Part shown: positions 57,008 through 64,000 of the stretch, piece by piece
Numbering within the stretch: the first letter of the stretch is position 1
Layout: every line of letters begins with the position of its first letter
Source: Saccharum officinarum
Taxonomy: Eukaryota; Streptophyta; Magnoliopsida; Poales; Poaceae
Assembly: GCA_020631735.1 (NCBI GenBank)
Contig: CM036221.1
Location: 11,141,381 to 11,205,380, forward strand
Length of the DNA: 64,000 nt
Direction of reading: 5' to 3'
Program-made: the position numbers and the translations under genes
Notes under the pieces: generated by a model
The model's database searches: none
Told to the model about the DNA's origin: nothing
What the model saw: only the letters and a program-made list of their open reading frames with translations

Positions 57008-57255
57008 TGAAAATTCCCCCATTTGGAAATGTCACTGTTTGGTTCTTTCCAGCACACCAGGAAGGCACAATTACAACTACACCTGTTCCACCCACAAAAT
57101 TCTAAATTCCTCCATTTGGAAATGTCACTGTTTGGTTCATTCCAGCGCACCAGGAAGGCATAATTACAACTAAACCCGTTCCAGCACAAAATTCTAAATT
57201 CCCCCATTTGGAAATGTCGCTGTTTGGTTCATTCCTTCGCACCAGGAAGACATAA
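57008..57255 (+). repeat. Three tandem ~93-bp repeats in LysM intron 1
   Basis: The phrase CCATTTGGAAATGTC starts near 57019, 57112 and 57205, each followed by CTGTTTGGTTC, a CACCAGGAAG phrase and an AATTA motif. The units differ at about 10% of sites. There is no coding potential. Confidence 0.85.
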
Positions 57256-57284
57256 TTAAGCTGCACAGACGCATGGGGTTCACT

Positions 57285-57511
57285 TGGAACAAGGTCGTCT
57301 ATAGGAGGTCTTTGTTTCAATATTATAGAGCTAGGCCGGAGTTTTGTTGATTTTCGAGTTGTGTGGCTGCGTAGGAATGCTAACTCGGTGGCCCATTGTT
57401 GTGCTACCATGGTGTCAGCCACCGAGTGCTACATGTTCTAGCTTGGGTTAGCGGCCGCTGAATGTACTCCTGTTATTTATTAATGGAAGCTCTATGGTGC
57501 TAAAAAAAGCT
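57285..57511 (+). mobile_element. 5'-truncated LINE insertion with 14-bp target duplication
   Basis: GCATGGGGTTCACT occurs at 57271-57284 and again at 57512-57525. Between them a 227-bp insert ends in an A-rich tail (57503-57509). Its plus-strand wording (WLRRNANSVAHCCA) resembles the RNase H-like end of plant LINE ORF2. This is the classic outcome of target-primed reverse transcription. Confidence 0.72.
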
Positions 57512-57525
57512 GCATGGGGTTCACT

Positions 57526-59787
57526 CGTACCGTGAAAATTACCCCGTTTGATTCTTCAAAATAAAAAAATCCCCCATTTGGAATGGTGTGATTGGTTTCT
57601 TGGATTCAGCCTCCTGGCTCTGTGGTTGCAGCATGCGAGTGTTTGGATGGCTGGCCTGGGTCTTGGGCCAGGCTCTACTCATGCAAAGGCCGCCCTCTGG
57701 CCTCACTGCAGAAAAAAATTGAGTCAACTCTGGGTCCATTCCGTCGAGGATGAGCCCCCCACGGATCCATGACATGCGACCCGCTTGACTTCTTGGACGA
57801 CCTTTCTGGGGACACGGCAAGCTCGCCACCCATGTGAACGATGGCTTGGAGCGCGCTTGTGGCCACCAGCACGGTGCCGTGCTCCTGGGCCCTGGACGAG
57901 GCCACCACCGGCGGCGGCAACGCCAACATCGCCCCATGGAAGCAGAGCCCTTGCTTCTCCCAAGCAGCTGAATAGCGTCATGGAGCTTGCCGAAGCGCTG
58001 TTGAAGGCAATGGACCTTGCCACGGAGACCGACGAAGCACTCGTCAAGTGAGGTCTACAGTCTCCCAAATTGGCAGGACTCAATCGTTCCATCCGTCACC
58101 TGGTCGCTTGCTTGAGTTTGGTAATTCCTTTTTCTTTTTTCTTGAATATGCAAAATTTTTGCACATCATTGTAATTAAGGTAGAAGAGTTTAACCATACA
58201 ACCAACACACTTGTGATGAACGTCCTAGAAGGTCTACAGGATTACAGACAAAGGCTGGACTGTCCTACCATACAGATTCAAATTTCGGTATTACATAAGC
58301 GGTAGACAACTGGGATTTGGGCGATGATGCAACCTAAGAGGTTGGCTTGCGTCTTCACTGCTGCCTGCGCGACCCAGTTTCAATGTCCGGAAAGAGCATG
58401 CCTAGTGCTTCAACGTTGGAAGCGTTCAACCTAGCGTCGAAGAGACCCTCATAGGCCTTCTACCCAGACATGCTTGGCATAGATAAACCCATTGCCAAGC
58501 TCATATACTTCATGACTAGGACCTCTCACCTTGCTTGGAAGCAGACACCCGAGACAGGCTCTGAGCCGCTAGCCGCTTGCTCCACAATGGGAGCACTGGA
58601 TTAGCAGGCGATGATTGCTTGGGAACCTGACAAATTAGCGGGGAGGTTGGCGGAGGACCCCATCAAAACCTAGACCATTTGAACCCTTCACTCTCCTACC
58701 CCTGATTGTAAACTCTCTTAAGCATTCCAACACTCTGGTAGACGTAGGGCTCGACGCTCGAACCAAGATAAACCCTATTTTCTTGAGTATCACCGAAGCC
58801 CCACATATTGACCACTAATCACTAGACGTGGTTACAAACCCACGACATAGATCATCATCTACTTGCTATACAAGATAGGTAGAAACATTATGCCACACGA
58901 CCTTGGATTTGGTAACATTCAATTAGGAAACTAACTCATAAGCCGATCAGTGAAGGAACTCTCTGTAACCCTAAGCCCCCATGGGATTATATGAGGTGGG
59001 TTGGGATCCCTAGATCGGCACACACCTTCCACATCATCATACACCTCGACGTACTAGGCGCAAAGCAATCCAATCCATAGACATAGAAAGTAGGGTGTTA
59101 CCTCCTCACCAGGGCCCAAACCTATCTCAACTTTGTCTCCTGTGACACCATCTAATTCTTGTTGTACAATGCCCCACATATATTTACTGACATGCAACAA
59201 AAACATCGACATGCTCCATTGGAAAAAAAAAATTGTCTTAATTCGCTAGTTCCTCTAGTGAAAAGTAAGTTCATCTATATTTGTCTTAAGCCAACCTTAA
59301 TTTTAAAATTTGACTAGCAGAATACAAAAATAAGCTACCTCTGTCCTTAAATGTATTCTTTTATTAATACAAGAATTTGACTAGCAATAACTAGTCAGAT
59401 ATTGTTTAGCACCAAATTTTAATAATAAGTAGGTGATTTTGTGATGGTCTTAGATTGGTCAGAGGTGGGAAGCAAAGATTCTAGTGGAAGGAGGTTGGAG
59501 GGCGAGGAAGATGGATGTGGCGGCGACCCGTGTGATCGCTCCCAGCTAGGGTGGCTAACGGCCAGGCTAATAGAGTACTTATTAATTCCGTTCCGGTACC
59601 GGTCATTCCGGCTGGTATATCTCATCCCGCCACCTAGACCGGCACACAGGAGCCCCAATCCCGTACCGGCCAAAATACCAGTCTGTTCCGGCCAATCCGG
59701 TCTACCTTGCTCAGTCCAATCCGGTACCGGCCAGTCAGTCACCTAATAACGCAGGCCTGGATAAGGCTGCGAGCGTGCTGTGTGCTT
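57526..59787. other. Intron 1 interior, no further gene supported
   Basis: ORFs near 57539-58092 lie on both strands in a GC-rich block and have no recognisable domain. 59580-59740 is rich in CCGGTACCGG-type words. 58400-59150 reads like decayed retrotransposon DNA, but no partner copy or protein match was recognised. Confidence 0.4.
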
Positions 59788-59795
59788 CCTAGGGG

Positions 59796-60022
59796 TAGGG
59801 ATGAAAACGGAACAGAAATATTCCGAATTGACCGTTTTCGTTTTCTATATTATGAACCGTTTTTTAACATGAAAAATTGTCAGTTTCAATTGGTTTCACA
59901 ACCATTTTCAACCATTTTTTGTACTCTTTAATTGCTAAATGTAGAAATATCCCGAACCGACCGTTTTCGTTTTTCCATATCGTAAGTCCGTTTCCGACCG
60001 TTTCCGACCGTTTTCATCCTTA
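59796..60022. mobile_element. hAT-type MITE with perfect 8-bp target duplication
   Basis: 227 bp, TAGGGATGAAAACGG to CCGTTTTCATCCTTA, flanked by CCTAGGGG on both sides (59788-59795, 60023-60030). An 8-bp duplication is characteristic of hAT. The interior repeats GACCGTTTTCGTTTT-type words. Confidence 0.92.
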
Positions 60023-60030
60023 CCTAGGGG

Positions 60031-60937
60031 TGCTTGGCGAGTTGACGTGAGACTATGGGCCTTGTAGCTGGTTACTTGTTGGGCCCTCCAATTATGCTAC
60101 AGCGGTGTCTTTGGATATTTAATGGAATACCCTAAGAAATCTGTATATTTAAGAGGATTATTTACTAATTTGCAAATACATAACAATTATATATTACAAT
60201 GAAATAGTACACTGGAATAGCCTGCATTCCATTCCAAAAGAAAAATCGGAATGGAATTGACAAGTTAGAACAGACTACTCAAGGGGCGGCGCGGGGAGAG
60301 ATGGAGGATGGTACATGGGGCTTACAAAGAGAGCTGAGAGAATTCGAGGATTACATCCTCTACTTCTTTCTTATAAATAATAATATGAGTACATGATCCC
60401 TTTGTTTGATACTCTGACTTGGCTCCTAAGCAATCTATTAGAGATAGAGTCCTTATAGATTTAGACTTTTCTTTTTCTAATAATGAATTTGTTTCTCCTA
60501 AACTGAATTATTCTTATTGTATTTCTAATTGGAGTTGGATCCGGACTCCTCTACGGTGGAGGGGCCCGACTAGCTAGGGGGAGCTGCCATGGCGCCACCC
60601 CCTCCTGGCATGCAACCATGGGTCAATCGGCCCTGGCCCTCCTTTGGGCTTCGTTGGGCCCACCACATCTGGTCCGTTTGGATCCATGACATATTTTGAA
60701 TATGAACCTAAAAACCCCAATTTTATATAACCAAGTAATATACGAATAGAGCTACTGCCGGTAAAAGACCTATTCTAACGAAAAATATGCCTTACGCTTT
60801 TTGATTAAGGGAGTATTATCTTGAAGAAAGCTAGTTTCATATTCTGAAGGGACTTTTCATACTTGATTCCAAGTGTCAGTCTTGTGTTGTTCCATATAAA
60901 AAAACTTTAAATTGATTGTAGAAGTTCAAATAATGTC
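60031..60937. other. Intron 1 interior, no gene supported
   Basis: AT-rich with a GC-rich island near 60550-60680. No ORF above about 60 codons looks real. Confidence 0.35.
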
Positions 60938-61374
60938 TTACACTACTACGGAAACGATTTGTAGGGGCGGCTCCAGAGGCTTCGTAGGGGCGGTTTTGCC
61001 AACCGCCCTTACGCAGGGTGGCTACAAATCCCTGATTTGTAGGGGCGGTTGACCAGCCGTCCCTACAACTAGGGGCGGCTGAATATAGAACTGCCCCTAC
61101 ACATCATTTTCCAAAAAATCACGAATTCGGGCCAAAAAATACGATTTTTTTTAAATCCAGGGAGGCTCCCACTAGTCAGCCACACGTTGCACATTTTTTC
61201 ATGTAAAATCACGCGCTAATGCAGCTAGCTGGGGTTCAAACCCGTGATCTCGGGCTCGCGCGATCCTTCCTCTAACCACTCCACCCAATACTCATCTGTG
61301 TCTATATTGCATTTTGGTTCCCCACATATTATACTAACCCAAACATAAATTGATTGTTTGGGGCCCTAAATGAA

Positions 61375-61915
61375 TTCAAATGAAAAAGTTGTCGACTACA
61401 AAGTTTCATAACTTTTCGAGATCTATAACTTTTATTTTGATAGTTTCTTCATCCGAGGTCGTTTACAAAATTTAAATTTTAAATTTGAGAAATTCAAACC
61501 TAGTTTTCCATGATAAGATGATTTCAAATCAAAAAATTATCAACTACAAAGTTTTATAACTTTTCAAGATCTACAACTTTCGTTTTTTCTGTTTGTCCAT
61601 CCGAGGTCATCTAAAAATTCAAATTTTAAATTTTTAGAAATTCAAACATAGTTTTCCTTGACAAGATGATTTCAAATCAAAAAGTTGTCAACTACAAAGT
61701 TTCATAACCTTTTGGGATCTACAACTTTTATTTTGGTAGTTTCTTCATCCAAAATCATTTACAAAATTTGAATTTTAAATTTGAGAAATTCAAACCTAGT
61801 TTTCTTTGACAAGATTATTTCAAATAAAAAAGTTGTCAACTACAAAGTTTCATAACTTTCTGAGATCTACAACTTTTATTTTGGTCATTTGATCATTTAT
61901 TCATCCGACATAGTG
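61375..61915 (+). repeat. Tandem ~150-bp repeats inside the CACTA element
   Basis: Four adjacent copies containing TTGTCGACTACAAAGTTTCA or a variant, then AACTTTT.GAGATCTACAAC and CATCCGAGGTCGTTTAC or variants (starts near 61376, 61528, 61671 and 61822). A fifth copy lies past the organellar insert at about 62666-62775. Confidence 0.88.
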
Positions 61916-61969
61916 GTAGTAACATTGTTTACAAAAATTTACATCTCTTTTATAGTTGAACGGGCGGGC

Positions 61970-62320
61970 GAAATTCCGTGAGAGAAAGAACCTCAGATTG
62001 ATGGAGTCTGCCGTCAGATAGAATAGCACTACTTAGTGACCAGGAGCAGAGCGCCCCTTTCTTTGTTCTTGGTGACGTCTATTTCGAAGAAGACCTTCCC
62101 GAACGAGGGCCATCCAGTCCCTGGCCGGCTCTCGGTTCTTGAGCAAGCTCCTCCACTGCAGGTAGGATGCTCGTATATGAAGAAAAGAGACTTTAGGCAA
62201 GTGGTTCCGGTAGCTCAGCTGGTCAGAGCAAAGGACTGAAAATCCTTTTTTTCTTGTTTCAGTGGGAAGAGCAAGGGGCATTGCTCTTGAAATCCTTCAG
62301 TGGTTTGAATAAGAGGGATA
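61970..62320 (+). other. Organelle-derived (probably mitochondrial) DNA insert
   Basis: The composition changes abruptly from AT-rich CACTA repeats to a balanced, unique sequence (for example CGTCTATTTCGAAGAAGACC, CTGGCCGGCTCTCGGTTC) leading into half of a tRNA-Phe of organellar type. Mitochondrial origin is my inference from the tRNA and the wording; the borders are approximate. It interrupts the ~150-bp repeat array. Confidence 0.6.
62204..62247 (+). tRNA. tRNA-Phe(GAA) 5' half, pseudo-tRNA
   Basis: GTTCCGG is the acceptor 5' strand, followed by TA, D stem GCTC ... GAGC, anticodon stem AAGGA, loop CTGAAAA with anticodon GAA, and stem TCCTT. After this the sequence diverges into T-rich DNA. 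A T-arm-like CAGTGGTTTGAAT appears about 50 bp later (62298-62310). Without variable loop, T arm and 3' acceptor strand in place, it cannot be a working tRNA. Confidence 0.78.
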
Positions 62321-62993
62321 TGTAACATTTGTGGACAATGGTACTACCACTTTTATGTTATTGACTTCTTTAGCTGAAATCGTTTAGTGTTCCAAAATGA
62401 CGTTTGAACTTGCCATTTGTTGAAATTCAAAAATTCAAATAGATAAAACATAGTCACATGAAAAGATGGATAAAATAATAGCTGTAAGAACATAATAAAT
62501 TGATAAAGCATGATTTTAGAATTTTTTAGGGAAAACATCAAATTTGATGTTAGTATAAGGGAGAAAGACTAGTTACAAGTTTTAGCCAGACATTAAAAAG
62601 AGAAATCCGAGTTCTTCAACGATTTCAAAATTGAATTTCAAACAACATTTTGAAACACTAAATGATTTCAAATGAAAAAGTTGTAAACAACAAAGTTCCA
62701 TAATTTTCGAGATCTACAACTTTTATTTTGGTCATTTCTCCATCCGAGGTCGTTTGAAAAAATTCGAGTTTTAGTGCTTAATTTTTATTATTCGGCGTCT
62801 ATTTGTAGGGGCGACTCAATATTGAGCCGCCCCTACAAATCCGATTTGTAGGGGCGGCTGGATATAAAGTCGCCCCTACAAATCGGGTCATTTATAGGGG
62901 TGGCTCATAACACCAGCAGCGCCTACAAATTGATTTGTAGGGGCGGCTCATTTGGCAAAGGGGGCGTTGCTACAAATCGTTTTTGTAGTAGTG

Positions 62994-63248
62994 TTAGCAG
63001 AAAGTAAATTAATGTATGACAGTTAGGACATTAACATAGTCCAGAGCATGATACATTGACTAGCAAATCCATATAAAATATGAGAATGTGTTTCTTGAAG
63101 AATCTTGTAATACACAAATATTATATATATTGTTTCGGTATTGTGGCCAAATTAAGATAAAAGTCTTCTATGGGCATGAAACACGACTGTACATAATATT
63201 TTTATGTAAAGGATACCTTATACAGAGAGAGCTTTATTTTAGAACCTG
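62994..63248. other. Intron 1 interior, no gene supported
   Basis: AT-rich spacer between the CACTA element and the decayed Stowaway; nothing recognised. Confidence 0.35.
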
Positions 63249-63249
63249 A

Positions 63250-63400
63250 TACCATCTCTGTTCTAAACTATAAGACGTTTTGACTTTTCTAAATACATTA
63301 ATTTTACTATATATCTAAATATATTATATATCCAAGTACATAGTAAAAGCTATTATATCTAAAAATATTAAGATATCTTATAATTTGGAACGAGGGAATT
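63250..63400. mobile_element. Decayed Stowaway-like MITE
   Basis: The left end CCATCTCTGTTCTAAA and right end TTTGGAACGAGGG are degenerate forms of the CTCCCTCCGT-type Stowaway terminus, with TATAAGACGTTTTGACTTTT just inside, a common grass Stowaway phrase. Both ends have accumulated changes. It lies 30 bp upstream of LysM exon 2. Confidence 0.65.
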
Positions 63401-63431
63401 ATTAACTGCTCGTTAATTTGGTTGCACTCAG

Positions 63432-63561
63432 TTTGCAATTCATCAATCGACCACATGTCGGCTGATCACAATCTGCTCCTGCCGTATGGCACTTACACAG
63501 TCACCGCACAGGGCTGTGTCCAGTGCAGCTGCAGGATAGACCAGTGGAACAACGACCAGCA
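63432..63561 (+). CDS. Exon 2 of the LysM gene
   Basis: Encodes CNSSIDHMSADHNLLLPYGT and the CVQCSC pattern typical of this family after the second LysM unit. The acceptor CAG ends at 63431 and the donor GTAAAC begins at 63562. Phase agrees with exons 1 and 3. Confidence 0.8.
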
Positions 63562-63639
63562 GTAAACTCCCTAGCTTCTAACTTCCCAATCCAATTCCTG
63601 AATGTCTAGAAACATTTACATTTTCCTCGTGATTACCAG

Positions 63640-63824
63640 GTTAGATTGCGTTCCGCTGCAAGACGAACAGTGCCCAGCAGTGCCGGTATGCACTGGAGCA
63701 TTGAAGCTTGGGTAGGCTTGCGGAACCAAAATGTGCGCATATGAAGGCTATGTCAGCGACAGCACATCGCTAACAATTTATACCACTCTTGTAGCTGCAG
63801 ACAACAAGATATCATCATGCCAGA
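63640..63824 (+). CDS. Exon 3 of the LysM gene, with a premature stop
   Basis: Encodes LDCVPLQDEQCPAVPVCTGA, then KLG, TAG (63713-63715), and continues in the same frame ACGTKMCAYEGY ... KISSCQ to a GTAAGT donor. Protein made past this point, including any GPI-anchor signal, would be lost unless the stop is bypassed. Confidence 0.8.
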
Positions 63825-64000
63825 GTAAGTAGAACATGCAATTCTGCAACCACCAGTACAAAATCAATTTTTTGCTGACACTTGCAATGTTTTTTCAGTA
63901 GCTGCTCATAATGTATAGATGTCAGTATAAATGAAATTGTAGGCCCATAGCTATGAGCCACCACCACCAGGACAAATTCATCTTTACTAGCAGTTTTTAA
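63825..64000 (+). other. Start of LysM intron 3
   Basis: Follows the GTAAGT donor at 63825. A possible acceptor (TTTTTTCAG near 63899) precedes AGCTGCTCATAATG, but no continuing frame can be verified before the window ends. Confidence 0.35.

Larger units (their letters stand above)
60941..62993. mobile_element. Non-autonomous CACTA element with captured organellar DNA
   Basis: The termini CACTACTACGGAAACGATTT and AAATCGTTTTTGTAGTAGTG, with TTA on both sides (60938-60940, 62994-62996), define a 2053-bp CACTA. Subterminal motifs are TTGTAGGGGCGGCT-type words in both orientations, a family different from the 9.9-kb element. The interior holds five copies of a ~150-bp repeat and a ~300-bp organelle-like insert. 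No transposase is encoded. It sits in LysM intron 1. Confidence 0.92.
56102..63824 (+). pseudogene. LysM-domain receptor-like protein (LYM/CEBiP/LYP type), disrupted
   Basis: Extracellular, usually GPI-anchored proteins of this family bind chitin or peptidoglycan fragments with CERK1-type kinases. Exon 1 (to 56741) encodes two LysM-type units (QPMDGLDHIAREVFDAFVTY and the unit around AYSVAKGDDPPGIAAKFGVT) separated by CxC pairs (CRC, CTC). The donor GTAAGT joins in phase to exon 2 (63432-63561), then to exon 3 (63640-63824), which ends at another GTAAGT. Junctions give ILDVPLP-V-CNSSI and SCRIDQWNNDQQ-LDC. There is no ATG or signal peptide in frame before exon 1, and an in-frame TAG lies at 63713-63715 in exon 3. 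Intron 1 spans about 6.7 kb and is full of mobile elements. The family call is firm; loss of function is likely but needs transcripts. Confidence 0.85.

Noticed and set aside
62204..62310. A functional tRNA-Phe gene
   Set aside because: Only the 5' half folds; the T arm is displaced by about 50 bp and the 3' acceptor strand is missing.

Overview
The window is nuclear DNA from a grass (Poaceae), probably a panicoid such as a sorghum, sugarcane or maize relative. The evidence is spliced plant-type genes, grass MITE families, CACTA subterminal repeats built on CTTTGCCGAGTGCC, and gypsy and copia retrotransposons of plant type. The species call is inference. Most of the 64 kb is transposon-derived, with elements nested inside one another.

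Layout. 1-1.4 kb: unassigned repeat-like sequence. 1.4-9.1 kb: a complete but mutated Ty3/gypsy element on the minus strand with 888-bp LTRs; features suggest the CRM (centromeric) chromovirus lineage. 9.9-17.8 kb: a 7.87-kb CACTA element with GTA target duplications. It has an internal ~2-kb tandem duplication and an inverted copy, has lost its transposase core, and keeps a degenerate second (Transposase_24 / TNPA-like) gene. 17.8-21.5 kb: fold-back repeat, MITE and AT-rich sequence. 21.9-24.4 kb: the only clearly intact host gene, an 837-residue G-type lectin S-receptor-like kinase with a non-RD (HCD) kinase. 24.6-34.1 kb: direct duplications, four MITEs, remnants of an unidentified spliced minus-strand gene, and a ~363-bp tandem repeat. 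34.3-39.1 kb: a Ty1/copia element on the minus strand. 39.3-40.3 kb and 47.8-48.9 kb: two copies of a CAACAT-rich, Mutator-like repeat. 41.2-43.7 kb: a decayed paralogue of the lectin kinase. 45.0-47.1 kb: a decayed hAT element whose transposase lost its middle. 51.9-54.9 kb: two Helitron-like elements joined head to tail. 56.1-63.8 kb: a LysM-domain (LYM/CEBiP/LYP-type) gene with three recognisable exons, a ~6.7-kb transposon-filled first intron and a premature stop. Inside that intron lies a 2.05-kb non-autonomous CACTA carrying what appears to be mitochondrial DNA with half a tRNA-Phe.

Biology. The two lectin receptor kinases are tandem duplicates, one functional and one pseudogenised, now about 17 kb apart because of transposon accumulation. 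With the LysM gene, the host content is weighted toward cell-surface recognition genes, which are commonly found in fast-evolving plant clusters. No operon, CRISPR or prokaryotic feature is present. I did not find a convincing new molecular system. The most unusual structures are the organellar DNA inside a CACTA element, the tandem Helitrons, the rearranged CACTA, and the unidentified spliced gene remnant at 28.7-29.5 kb.
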